From: Hyphomonas adhaerens MHS-3
GTDB lineage: Bacteria; Pseudomonadota; Alphaproteobacteria; Caulobacterales; Hyphomonadaceae
Assembly: GCF_000685235.1 (NCBI RefSeq)
Contig: NZ_ARYH01000001.1
Coordinates: 2,046,001 to 2,110,000, forward strand
Length of the DNA: 64,000 nt
Direction of reading: 5' to 3'
Both the position numbers and the translations under genes were made by a program. The notes beneath the pieces are model-generated. The model had not been told where the DNA came from. It was given only the letters and a program-made list of their open reading frames with translations, and made no database searches. This document shows positions 52,961-61,884 of this stretch, piece by piece; the first letter of the stretch is position 1; each line of letters begins with the position of its first letter.

Positions 52961-53293
52961 AGCATTATCAAAGGAACCGGGCTTGAAGGAGGCGGATGCG
53001 GAATAGCCAAGAAGTCCGTCGGCATTTGCATGGCCGGGCGGAGAATTCACACCTGCTATTTCGACGAAGATACCATGGGATGTTGCGCTTCCCGCGCACG
53101 CGAAATCTCCAGAAATTCGCTTCTATCCATTCGTCTGTGTGCAGTCACTTCAATCATCAAAGGAATATTGAGAGCAGGGCCAGGTTCAAATCACTTCGCG
53201 ACGCCGCTCTTCTCGAATGGCGCGAGTTGGTTGCGGCCTGAGGCCTGCTCGTCCGCGAAAGCGGAGACTGGTTCGAGTTAATCTGACACCACC
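52961..53293 (+). mobile_element. Deleted IS6 derivative, copy 2 (333 bp)
   Basis: Both ends of the IS6-like element are present: left AGCATTATCAAAGGAACC (52961) and right ending TCTGACACCACC (53293). The middle is deleted, leaving about 50 bp of the left end joined to the last 75 codons of the transposase (RAENSHLLFRRR; FNHQRNIESRARF; WRELVAA, ending with TGA near 53241). The 3' flank after the stop is nearly identical to that of copy 3. It is a non-autonomous, MITE-like relic in the 545-bp gap between the transporter and Crp/Fnr genes; nothing else is seen in that gap. Confidence 0.8.
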
Positions 53294-53342
53294 GCCGAGT
53301 GTACCGACAATGCAAATATGGCGTTCACCCAGTGATCAACTG

Positions 53343-54038
53343 TCAAATGGCCGAAGCATCGGCAGATGCGATCAGCTCCGACACTTTGCCGACGTCATTG
53401 ATTTTCCAACGGTTCAGGGACTTGCTGAGCAGGCGGGCGTTCTTGAGCTTGGTTATCTCTTTTTGAACCGTCTGACGGGTCACGCCAAGAAAGGCGGATA
53501 GCTCGGCGATCGTGATTGGAATGTCGATTTCCTTTGAATTGCCGATCCGGGGCGTCGAACTGCATTCGGCGAGATTCAGCATCACGATGGCAACCTGTTC
53601 GCCAATCGGGTGCTCGGATTTGACTTCGCGGAAGCGGATGGTGGATGACACCGTATAGGCAAACTTGCGGCATAATGCTTCCGGAATTTCCGGAAAGCGC
53701 GCATAACAGGCTTCAAATTCCGCTTTCGGCAGCACACTCAATGTCACGTCTGTTGCGGCGATTGTGGTGTGAAACAGGTTCCGTCCACAGATAACGGCAG
53801 TTTCTCCGAACACATTGCCGGGGACAAAAACGGCGAGTAGCGCGCGTTCCCCACTCGGCAGGTCTGCGACAAGCTTGATATAGCCTTCATCTACCTGGCA
53901 GATGCTGAGTCCCGGATCGCCCGCCTCCCGGACCAGCTGTCCGGCCGGGACATGTCTCGTTTGCATCCGGCCGCGCAATTCCTCCCGGATATGCGGCGCC
54001 AGTTCGGAAATCCAGTTGTTGAGCCCGGCTATACGCAT
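53343..54038 (-). CDS. Crp/Fnr-family regulator
   Basis: 231 aa. Cyclic-nucleotide-binding-like beta-roll in the first two thirds (GDPGLSICQVDEGYIKLV; FVPGNVFGETAVICG) and a C-terminal winged HTH (ITIAELSAFLGVTRQTVQKEITKL, key word LSAFLGVTRQTVQKE). No N-terminal iron-sulfur cysteine set as in Fnr, so it probably senses a ligand or is constitutive. Divergent from the TonB receptor gene with 156 bp between; no clear Crp or Fnr box was found there. Confidence 0.9.
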   Translation of the reverse strand: MRIAGLNNWISELAPHIREELRGRMQTRHVPAGQLVREAGDPGLSICQVDEGYIKLVADLPSGERALLAVFVPGNVFGETAVICGRNLFHTTIAATDVTLSVLPKAEFEACYARFPEIPEALCRKFAYTVSSTIRFREVKSEHPIGEQVAIVMLNLAECSSTPRIGNSKEIDIPITIAELSAFLGVTRQTVQKEITKLKNARLLSKSLNRWKINDVGKVSELIASADASAI

Positions 54039-54194
54039 TTTTCTAGTCTCTGGCCTGACCTGTGTAGCAATGAAACAAAATGCGCGGCGAACGCTATTTT
54101 GACTTTTGGAAAATTCTTTCCACGCATTCTGACAATCTCCCGGTAACCCGACAATTCAGAGCAGCGAATTGCCGGACATTATTGGGAGGAATAT

Positions 54195-56396
54195 ATGATC
54201 AAACTTGCAAGCCGTCTTTTCATGGGCGCATCTCTTGGCGTACTTGTCGGTCATGGGGTTGCAGACGCGCAACAGGAAAATGACGGATCTGCCGACAAGT
54301 CCCTCAGAATCGAAGCAGTTACGGTGACCGCGCAGCGGCGCGAAGAGAACCTGCAGACTGTACCGATCACTGTCACCGCTTTCTCCGGTGCGGTGATCGA
54401 GCAGAAGGGCCTCGACAATATCCAGTCGATTGCCGACGCAACACCGGGCCTCAGCATGGACGCCTTTCCGCGGACAACGCCGCGTCCGTTCATCCGGGGG
54501 ATCGGCAGTTCGAACCAGTCGGCGGGTGCAGATCCATCATCCGTCGCTTTCCTGGATGGTGTTTACCTCGGGCGTGGTCCCATGCTGTCCGTCGATGCGT
54601 TTGATGTCGAACGCGTGGAGGTTCTGAAGGGGCCGCAGGGGACATTGTGGGGGAAAAACGTGGTCGGCGGTGCGATCAGTTTCATCACAAAGAAGCCGGT
54701 CGATGAATTTGAGATTCATGCGCGTGCGACATATGCCGATTACGGCCAGCATGACTATAATCTCGTGCTGAACACCCCCGTCACGGACAAGCTGCTGACT
54801 CGGATCGCCCTCTCGTCCAAGAAGAATGACGGGTTCCGCACGAACCTGAACACCGGCGGGCCTCTTGACGACGACGAACGCATCAGCGGCCGGTTTCACG
54901 CGCTCTACAAGCTGGACGATGCCACCAATGTTCTTTTCACGATCGATGGCACAAGCGACGATACAGCCGGGCCGGCTCGGTTCAACATTGCGCCCAATGG
55001 CAGCAAGGATCTGGACAAGCCCAATGCCACCAATCCCGACCAGCCGGGCTATCTGAAGCGGGATACATGGGGCACGAAACTCGAACTCAATTCCAGCGCA
55101 CTGGGCTGGGCAGATCTGACCACCTACGTGTCCTATCGGGATCTGGACAATTCGACATCGGAAGATTTCGACGGAACCACGCCTGCGGGAAATGCGGCCA
55201 ATGGTGTACCGGTTGCAGGCATCCAGGTGTTGAAGGAGGAACAGGCCGATTCGCTATCAGCGGAAATCAGACTGGCAACAAAGTTTGACGGCCCGTTCAA
55301 CTGGGTTGGCGGACTATTCGCATTGAAGGACACTGTTGACCGCCAGCGCGAGAGCGAGACCAGTGTGCCGGACCTCAGCGAAAACCGTTATATCGCCACC
55401 AACGTCACGAAGAGCTTTGGAGTCTTCGGTGAAGGCCGCTATGAGCTCACCAGTGCTTGGACAGCCTTTGCAGGGCTTCGCTTCACAGATGAAACGAAGG
55501 AATACGAGATCCGCCGTCTGGTCGGGGACCGGGCCAACCCAACTGTAAATTACACGACCTATGGAAATCCGGGTGTTTCCGACGAGCAGAAATGGACCTG
55601 GCGGATCGGTAGCGATTACCAGTTGAACCCCAATGTCTTCCTGTTCGCGACAATCTCGACGGGATTCAAATCTGGTGCGTTTCAGGAACAGCCCAACGCG
55701 CCGACCGCAAGGCTGGCGACGGCTCCGGAAACGGTGACCAATTATGAAGTCGGTATGAAAAGCGATTTCTGGTCGGGCCGTGGCCGGGCAAATATCTCAG
55801 TCTTCAACGAAGACTATTCCGATCTTCAGACAATTCAGGTCATCGATGATGCCACTCAGGGGCTAGGCGGATCCCGCGTCGTGACGGATACCGGCAATGC
55901 AACGATCCGCGGTGTGGAAACGGAATTCCAGTTTTTGCCGACCGACAATATTCGTCTCGGCCTGTTCTATACCTATCTCGACGCAACATTTGATAACTTG
56001 CTTGAAACGGAAGAGATTCTTGCCGATGGCACGCCGATTGTCGCCGACCTGAGCGGGAACAGGCTCAGCCGAACGCCGGAACATGCGCTTGCCTTCTCGG
56101 CGTCCTACGAAACCGACGATTATGCTTGGGGGTCCCTGTTGTTCGGCGTGGACGCCAATTACCAGAGCAAGATCTTCGACGACAATTCGAACAACAATAT
56201 CGAAACGCGCGATCCGCGAACGCTGCTCAACGCCTTCATGACCTATCGTGCGAGCGACCGCCTTTCGCTTCAGTTCTGGGCCCACAATATTACCGATGAA
56301 GTATATCGCGTGCACCAGGCGGCAACGGCGGGCGGCCATTTTGTTCAGTACGGTCCGCCTCGCCAGATCGGTGTAACGGCGACCTTCGACTTCTGA
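54195..56396 (+). CDS. TonB-dependent outer-membrane receptor
   Basis: 733 aa. Short signal peptide ending VADAQQ, plug motifs VTVTAQRREENLQTVPITV and VERVEVLKGPQGTLWGKN, and a barrel ending VTATFDF with terminal Phe. ATG 54195, GGGAGGAATAT upstream. Followed by a strong terminator and then the AtuA-like gene on the same strand. Probably brings in the compound used by the 56-59.6 kb genes. Confidence 0.94.
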   Translation: MIKLASRLFMGASLGVLVGHGVADAQQENDGSADKSLRIEAVTVTAQRREENLQTVPITVTAFSGAVIEQKGLDNIQSIADATPGLSMDAFPRTTPRPFIRGIGSSNQSAGADPSSVAFLDGVYLGRGPMLSVDAFDVERVEVLKGPQGTLWGKNVVGGAISFITKKPVDEFEIHARATYADYGQHDYNLVLNTPVTDKLLTRIALSSKKNDGFRTNLNTGGPLDDDERISGRFHALYKLDDATNVLFTIDGTSDDTAGPARFNIAPNGSKDLDKPNATNPDQPGYLKRDTWGTKLELNSSALGWADLTTYVSYRDLDNSTSEDFDGTTPAGNAANGVPVAGIQVLKEEQADSLSAEIRLATKFDGPFNWVGGLFALKDTVDRQRESETSVPDLSENRYIATNVTKSFGVFGEGRYELTSAWTAFAGLRFTDETKEYEIRRLVGDRANPTVNYTTYGNPGVSDEQKWTWRIGSDYQLNPNVFLFATISTGFKSGAFQEQPNAPTARLATAPETVTNYEVGMKSDFWSGRGRANISVFNEDYSDLQTIQVIDDATQGLGGSRVVTDTGNATIRGVETEFQFLPTDNIRLGLFYTYLDATFDNLLETEEILADGTPIVADLSGNRLSRTPEHALAFSASYETDDYAWGSLLFGVDANYQSKIFDDNSNNNIETRDPRTLLNAFMTYRASDRLSLQFWAHNITDEVYRVHQAATAGGHFVQYGPPRQIGVTATFDF

Positions 56397-56407
56397 GTTC
56401 CTCCAAC

Positions 56408-56449
56408 GGGCGTGGCGGCCGGAGACGGCTGCCGCGCTCCCTTTTTTTG
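56408..56449 (+). terminator. Intrinsic terminator directly before the AtuA-like gene
   Basis: A long GC-rich imperfect stem (GGGCGTGGCGGCC against GGCTGCCGCGCTCCC, loop GGAGAC) runs straight into TTTTTTT. It ends only about 12 bases before the next gene's ATG (56461), so it can end receptor transcripts and would limit read-through into the downstream genes. Confidence 0.85.
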
Positions 56450-56460
56450 AAGTGTACGGC

Positions 56461-57831
56461 ATGACAACATTCTCCGAAGATACGTGTAGGATCTTGGTCC
56501 CGTCCGGCGTGCTTGGCTCCGGCTGTCCGGAAGAAGCCTTTCAAAGAGGCTTATCACTCGGCCCGCATGCGATCGCGCTTGATGCCGGGTCGACGGATTC
56601 CGGACCGTACTATCTGGGCTCGGGCACATCAAAGATGACGGATGCGGCTATCCAGCGGGATCTTCTCCAGATGATTCCTGCTCAGCTAGAGCGCGGAATT
56701 CCCCTGATCATAGGCTCGTGCGGAACCTGTGGCAGCAATCAGGGCGTCGATAATGTCGCTACGATCTGCCGTAGTATTCTCAAGGAGCTTGGCTTGTCTG
56801 CGCGCATCGCGAAAATCTATTCCGAGCAGGAGCCGGCCGAGATCGAGACGTATCTAAAGCGAGGTGCGGTAGCGCCTCTTGCTCCGATGAAAGACCTTAG
56901 CGTCGAAACTATCCGGGCATGCAGGCGTATCGTTGCTCTCGCCGGGCACATCCCGTTCGTGAAGGCGCTTGAGGCCGGCGCGGACATCGTGCTGGCGGGG
57001 CGGGCAACCGACACGGCAGTGATCAGCGCCTTTGCGCTCATGCACGGGTTTCCTCCTGCTCCCGCCTGGCATGCAGCCAAGATTGCCGAGTGCGGAGGAA
57101 TCTGCACCGAAGACGTTCAGCTGGGAGGGGTAATGATAGACATCGATGCGGGCGGGTTCACGGTCGAACCGCTGCATAAGGAAAATCGATGTACGCCCCG
57201 GTCTGTCTCTGCTCACATGCTGTATGAGAATTCCGACCCCTTCAAGCTGGTTGAACCGGGTATCGTTCTTCATGTTAACGAGGCTGTCTATACTGCGCTC
57301 GATGAACGGCGTGTCCGCGTAACGGGGGCAACGGCACAGGAGACTGCGCCGACCATAAAGCTGGAAGGCGCCCGGCATGCCGGATACCAGACAGTCAGCT
57401 TTGTCGGGATTGCCGATCCGGGATTGCTTGCAAACATCGATTCCTGGATCGAGGCGCTATCGATCCATGCACGGAAGCGGATAGCCGGTGTCCTGGGCTA
57501 TACGGTTGGGGACTATGATATTGACTTCCGGCCCTATGGGGCAGGCGCGCTCAATCCGCTGCCGGCAGGCACCGTGCCTGCAGAGGTTGGACTGATGGTC
57601 GTGGTGACGGCGGAGACGCAGGAGAAAGCCAGCGAGATCCTGAAGCTCTGCAACCCGCTACTTCTGCACTTTCCATACAAGCGGAACGCACCCTTGCCGA
57701 GTTTTGCCTTTCCGTACTCGCCGGCAGAGATCGAACGCGGTCCGGTCTACGAATTCTGTCTGAACCATGTCGTGGAAGTCAATGAGCCCGGCGAACTGCA
57801 CCGGATGGTCATCGAGGAGGCCGGCCAATGA
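56461..57831 (+). CDS. AtuA-like (DUF1446) protein
   Basis: 456 aa. Members include AtuA of acyclic-terpene utilisation. Seen: LGSGCPEEAFQRGLS, IALDAGSTDSGPYYLGSG, PLIIGSCGTCGSN, ADIVLAGRATDTAVISAFAL and CGGICTEDVQLGGV (key words), in the family order. No catalytic mechanism is established for the family. ATG 56461 is weakly supported by GAAGTG; a GTG at 56452 is in frame. The stop overlaps the DUF4387 gene by 4 bp. Confidence 0.85.
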   Translation: MTTFSEDTCRILVPSGVLGSGCPEEAFQRGLSLGPHAIALDAGSTDSGPYYLGSGTSKMTDAAIQRDLLQMIPAQLERGIPLIIGSCGTCGSNQGVDNVATICRSILKELGLSARIAKIYSEQEPAEIETYLKRGAVAPLAPMKDLSVETIRACRRIVALAGHIPFVKALEAGADIVLAGRATDTAVISAFALMHGFPPAPAWHAAKIAECGGICTEDVQLGGVMIDIDAGGFTVEPLHKENRCTPRSVSAHMLYENSDPFKLVEPGIVLHVNEAVYTALDERRVRVTGATAQETAPTIKLEGARHAGYQTVSFVGIADPGLLANIDSWIEALSIHARKRIAGVLGYTVGDYDIDFRPYGAGALNPLPAGTVPAEVGLMVVVTAETQEKASEILKLCNPLLLHFPYKRNAPLPSFAFPYSPAEIERGPVYEFCLNHVVEVNEPGELHRMVIEEAGQ

Positions 57832-58154
57832 GCATTTCCAGGCTTGGCGACCTTGACGTCTATATCCGGTCCAAGAATGCCGGACCGTTCTGGGTCACGA
57901 TCGATATATTCTGCGGCTCCCGAGAAACCTACCATGAGATTGACGCGAGTGGTGTGATCAACGCTACCGGGATAGCTGATCTGTACGGAGCCAACTCCAA
58001 TCTTGTGCGCATCTTTCATGTCGAAGATCTCAATGTCCTGAAGATCTCGTTCCCGCGACCCTATCCACAAGGACACGCCCGAGATCGCGACCAGCATTCC
58101 GGGCAATACTTCGTGCGATTGCTTGACCTCACCCTTCCCGGCAAACAAGCCTGA
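57828..58154 (+). CDS. DUF4387 small protein
   Basis: 108 aa. LGDLDVYIRSKNAGPFWVTIDIF and ISFPRPYPQGHARDRDQHSGQ (key words IRSKNAGPF and FPRPYPQG) match DUF4387, a small protein regularly encoded with AtuA-like proteins, sometimes as one fused chain. ATGA overlap with the AtuA-like gene indicates coupled translation and a likely complex. Biochemical role unknown. Confidence 0.82.
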   Translation: MSISRLGDLDVYIRSKNAGPFWVTIDIFCGSRETYHEIDASGVINATGIADLYGANSNLVRIFHVEDLNVLKISFPRPYPQGHARDRDQHSGQYFVRLLDLTLPGKQA

Positions 58155-58167
58155 CGGAGGACGAACC

Positions 58168-59601
58168 GTGGCATCTGTTCGCAAATTATCCATGGTCACA
58201 ATGGTGTCCTTCGGTGTCGGGAACTCCGCCGAAGGTATAAAGAGCGCGGCGTTTGGGGCCTTCCTGCTCTTTTACTACCAACAGGTATTGAGTGTACCGG
58301 GTGTGCTCACCGGCGCCGCGCTGGCATTGTCTCTGTTTGCCGACGCCATTACAGACCCAATGGTAGGGCACCTGTCGGATGGCGCAAAATCACGATATGG
58401 GCGCAGGCATCCGTTCATCGCGCTGGCGGCGGTGCCGCTGGGTCTCTGTTTCTTCCTGTTGTTCAGTCCGCCTCAAGGGCTTTCCGAATTCGGTTATTTC
58501 ATCTGGTTGGCCGTCTTCGCGATTTCGGCCAGGGTCGCGATGACTTTCTATGATATTCCGCATCTGGCACTCGGAGCGGAAATGGCGCCGGACTACCAGC
58601 AACGCACGACACTTTTTTCCATCAGCACATGGTTCCGGGTTGTCTCCGGCGCTGCCGTTACCTTCGTGGCTTACCGGTTCCTGTTCCCGACAACAGAGGC
58701 CTTTGATCCGGGCCTGCTCAATCCGACAGGGTATTTCTGGCTCGGGCTGATCTTCGGTTGCGTGATGGTTGCAGTTCTCGCCGTCTGCGTGCTGGGCACG
58801 AAAAGCGAGATCCCTTTTCTCCGGAAATCGGATGAAACAGAACGCAAGAATCTGTTCGGTGTGGTCAGGCAGATGCTGGGTACCTGGCAAAGTCCGTCAT
58901 TCCGGTACGTTTTCGTCGGGCTCTTCCTCTACGTTCTCATCGTCAATATCGAGCAGAGTCTCGGTACCTATATGGCTGTGCATTTCTGGGGTCTGGCGAC
59001 GGAGACAATGAGTGTACTGCCTCTGGCGAGTCTTGCCGGCGCGGTGGTCGCATTTCCAGCAGTAAACCTTCTGACCCGCGTGTTCGATAAGAGGATGGTT
59101 CTGGTTCTCGTGACCTGCATTGGTTTCCTAAACATCAATATCTTCGTAGCCGGGCGCCTCTTCTTGCCTGGATTGCTACCCGAGAATGGATCACCGGTCA
59201 TCACATGGTTCGTTGTGACGAATTTCTTCATCACCGGTTTCATTAGCCTGTCTGTCATCACGACGATCAACTCGATGTATGCCGACATCGCTGACGAATA
59301 CGAGCTCATTGCGGGCAAGCGCCGAGAGGGCATGCTCTACGCGACCCGCTCGTTCGCCAACAAAGCCGCAGCTGCCGTCGGTCTTTTCCTGGGGGGGGTA
59401 CTACTGGATGCAATCCACTTTCCGGCAAAGGCGAGCGTCGGAAATGTTTCTGGGCATACGGTCTGGAGCCTTGGCTTCCTGTATGGCCCTGTCACGTCGC
59501 TCCTTATGCTTGTAACGATCTATCTGTATCATCGCTACGCCTTGGACCGCGCCGCCGTGAATAAGATCCAGGAGAGTCTGACCGCTCGCCGGCTAGGATA
59601 A
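58168..59601 (+). CDS. GPH-type cation symporter (MelB-like MFS)
   Basis: 477 aa, about twelve membrane segments. The GPH/MelB signature is clear: LFADAITDPMVGHLSDGAKS followed by RYGRRHPFI. The family moves glycosides, sugar acids or related organic anions with H+ or Na+. GTG start 58168 with CGGAGG seven bases upstream, 13 bp after the DUF4387 gene; the open frame from 58123 overlaps it and is not used. Presumed inner-membrane importer of the AtuA-module substrate. Confidence 0.88.
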   Translation: MASVRKLSMVTMVSFGVGNSAEGIKSAAFGAFLLFYYQQVLSVPGVLTGAALALSLFADAITDPMVGHLSDGAKSRYGRRHPFIALAAVPLGLCFFLLFSPPQGLSEFGYFIWLAVFAISARVAMTFYDIPHLALGAEMAPDYQQRTTLFSISTWFRVVSGAAVTFVAYRFLFPTTEAFDPGLLNPTGYFWLGLIFGCVMVAVLAVCVLGTKSEIPFLRKSDETERKNLFGVVRQMLGTWQSPSFRYVFVGLFLYVLIVNIEQSLGTYMAVHFWGLATETMSVLPLASLAGAVVAFPAVNLLTRVFDKRMVLVLVTCIGFLNINIFVAGRLFLPGLLPENGSPVITWFVVTNFFITGFISLSVITTINSMYADIADEYELIAGKRREGMLYATRSFANKAAAAVGLFLGGVLLDAIHFPAKASVGNVSGHTVWSLGFLYGPVTSLLMLVTIYLYHRYALDRAAVNKIQESLTARRLG

Positions 59602-59718
59602 TTGCCTCTGAAGTTGGCTATTTCTTGTCGTCCGTCTACGCACTGTGACTGCGTTGAGTCGGTTCGCCCGAGATTTGGGTGCCAGGGCAGGACAAGAGTC
59701 TGCATCAAGCCTTTCGCG

Positions 59719-60532
59719 GGGATTGTCAAAGGAACTGGTCTTGAGGCGGCGCATCCAGGCGTTTAACCTCGGAAAATGACCAAATCGCCATTCCGCTAAT
59801 TCAAAACGTCGCCCGAGATTATCCAGCTTGCGGTGATGCTATATGTGAGATTTCCGCTTTCGCTGCGCAATGTAGAAGACCTTCTTCACGAGCGTGGGAT
59901 CGACATTTGCCACGAAACGGTCCGTCACTGGGTCGATCGCTTCGGCATTTACTTCGCGCACAAGATTCGCAAACGTCGATCGGGGGGCATGAAGCAAAGT
60001 CCGCAGTGGCAATAGCACCTGGACGAGGTCTTTGTGAAGATCCGTGGTCAGACTCATTACCTTTGGCGAGCGGTTGATCATGAGGGAGAGGTGCTGGAGT
60101 CGTTCGTCACGAAGACTCGTGACAAGGCTTCAGCATTGAAATTTATAAGAAAAACCATGAAGCGCTATGGTAATTCCAAGGTGGTCGTGACGGATAAATG
60201 CCCTTCATATCGGGCGGCCATGAAAGTGATCGGGAGCGAGAGGCGTCAGGAGACCGGCCGGCACCTGAACAATCGCGCCGAAAACTCACACTTGCCATTC
60301 CGACGAAGAGAACGCGCCATTTCCCGTTTCCGGCGCATGCGAAGTCTCCAGAAATTCATTTCGATCCATTCGTCTGTGTACAACCACTTCAATCATCAAA
60401 GGAGCATCGAGAGCAGGGCCAGGTTCGATTCGCTACGCGACGCCGCTCTTCTTGAATGGCGCGAGTTGGTTGCGGCCTGAGGCCTGCTCGTCCGCGAAAA
60501 CGGAGACTGTTTCGAGTTCGTCTGACACCACC
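59719..60532 (+). mobile_element. IS6-family insertion sequence, copy 3 (814 bp, inactive)
   Basis: Left end GGGATTGTCAAAGGAACT at 59719, right end AGTTCGTCTGACACCACC at 60532; the two ends are imperfect inverted repeats of about 18 bp. Same length and orientation as copy 1. Flanking octamers (CTTTCGCG and CTCCAGCC) do not match, so there is no target duplication. Confidence 0.87.
59776..60480 (+). pseudogene. IS6-family transposase with two nonsense codons (copy 3)
   Basis: Frame from ATG 59776: MTKSPFR, then TAA where copy 1 has TAT, then a long open stretch, then TAG (60013-60015) replacing the Trp codon just before the first catalytic Asp (copy 1 WHMDEVF, here stop-HLDEVF). The rest (VVTDKC; NRAENSHLPF) is intact. 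The enzyme cannot be made in full. Confidence 0.88.
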
Positions 60533-60555
60533 CTCCAGCCCTCTCAATAAATAAA

Positions 60556-60604
60556 TCGACTAGACAGTCGAAAAATTGTTTATTATTCGACTAAAAAGTA
60601 AAAT
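60556..60604 (+). promoter_or_regulatory. Promoter and TetR-type operator of the thiolase operon
   Basis: TTGTTT (60576-60581) and TAAAAT (60599-60604) are 17 bp apart, a good -35/-10 pair in an AT-rich stretch. Just upstream lies the perfect palindrome TCGACTAGACAGTCGA (60556-60571), and a third TCGACT half site (60587-60592) is inside the promoter spacer, 31 bp from the first. This layout suits a dimeric repressor, for instance of the TetR family. Confidence 0.7.
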
Positions 60605-60700
60605 AAACTCGGAAGGACCGTAGACTTCGCTTCCGATGGAATGAAGATCTGTCGCAATGACAATTCTGGGTTGTCGAAGAAAAGTTCAGGGAGAACGAAA

Positions 60701-61882
60701 TTGTTGAACAATGTTGTCGTTGCCGGAGTTGGCATGATCCCATTTGCGAAGCCGGGGGGGAGCGAGCCGTATTATGTCATGGCATCGAAGGCCATCAGGC
60801 GGGCGCTTGAGAATGCCGGGATCGGGCTTGAAAAGGTCCAACAGGCCTATGCTGGCTATGTTTATGGCGACTCCACTGCCGGGCAGCGAGGACTGTACGA
60901 AGTTGGCATGACGGGCATCCCGCTGGTCAACGTGAACAATAACTGCTCGACCGGATCAAGCGCCCTCTTCCTAGCGCGTCAGGCTGTAGAGTCCGGAGCT
61001 GTCGACTGTGCGATTGCCTTCGGCTTCGAGGAAATGGAGCGCGGTGCGCTGGGAACATATTTCCGCCACCTCGAGAGCCCGATGAGCAAGTTCGAGGAGG
61101 TTACTTCGGAGCTTACGACCGAAGACCTTCCGTCGGCCCTTCGCATGTTTGGCGGGGCAGGCGAGGCGCATATGCGCGAGTTCGGTACGAAGATGGAAAC
61201 CTTCGCAAAGATCCGTGCCAAAGCCAGCCGTCACGCTACGAACAACCCGCTCGCGATTTTCCGCGATGAAGTCACAGAGGAGGATGTCATGAACTCTCCG
61301 CTCATGTGGCCGGGTGTCATGACGCGGCTGATGGCCTGCCCACCGACCTGCGGAGCGGCTGCGGCTATCGTTACCTCCGAAACTTTCGCTAAAAAGCATG
61401 GGCTGGACACCTCCGTGCGCATCCGCGCGCAGGCCATGACGACCGATGTGCCGGCGGCATTTGACGCACGCGACATGCGTGAGGTCGTCGGCTTCAGTAT
61501 GGCGAAGAATGCAGCAAATCAGGTGTACGAGGCCGCTGGTATCGGTCCGAAGGATATCAGGGTCGCCGAGCTGCATGACTGCTTCGCGCACAATGAACTC
61601 GTGACCTATGAAGCGATCGGCCTGTGCCCGGTTGGTGGTGCAGAGAAGTTCGTCGAGGACGGAGACAACACTTATGGCGGGCAGGTCGTGACCAATCCGT
61701 CGGGCGGTCTGCTCTCCAAAGGCCATCCCTTGGGTGCAACAGGGTTGGCACAATGCACTGAGCTTGTTGAGCAACTACGCGGGAAGTCTGAGAAGCGCCA
61801 GGTGGAAGGCGCCAAACTGGCCCTTCAGCACAATCTCGGTCTCGGTGGCGCGTGCGTCGTGACGCTGTACGAGAAAGTCTGA
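60701..61882 (+). CDS. SCP2-type thiolase
   Basis: 393 aa from TTG 60701 (CAGGGAG upstream); ATG 60641 is in frame but adds a non-conserved leader. Nucleophilic Cys in NVNNNCSTGSSAL (about residue 87), HDCFAHNELVTYEAIGL and GGLLSKGHPLGATGLAQ with its catalytic His, as in sterol-carrier-protein-x thiolases. It cleaves or forms 3-oxoacyl-CoA, often with branched or sterol side chains. First gene of a plus-strand operon with two MaoC proteins, an SDR and a CoA ligase. Confidence 0.92.
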   Translation: MLNNVVVAGVGMIPFAKPGGSEPYYVMASKAIRRALENAGIGLEKVQQAYAGYVYGDSTAGQRGLYEVGMTGIPLVNVNNNCSTGSSALFLARQAVESGAVDCAIAFGFEEMERGALGTYFRHLESPMSKFEEVTSELTTEDLPSALRMFGGAGEAHMREFGTKMETFAKIRAKASRHATNNPLAIFRDEVTEEDVMNSPLMWPGVMTRLMACPPTCGAAAAIVTSETFAKKHGLDTSVRIRAQAMTTDVPAAFDARDMREVVGFSMAKNAANQVYEAAGIGPKDIRVAELHDCFAHNELVTYEAIGLCPVGGAEKFVEDGDNTYGGQVVTNPSGGLLSKGHPLGATGLAQCTELVEQLRGKSEKRQVEGAKLALQHNLGLGGACVVTLYEKV

Positions 61883-61884
61883 AC

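Noticed and set aside
54039..54194. Crp or Fnr box in the regulator-receptor gap
   Set aside because: No TGTGA-N6-TCACA or TTGAT-N4-ATCAA site is visible.
33865..60540. Target-site duplications flanking the IS6 copies
   Set aside because: The 8-bp flanks of copies 1 and 3 do not match each other, on either side or crosswise.
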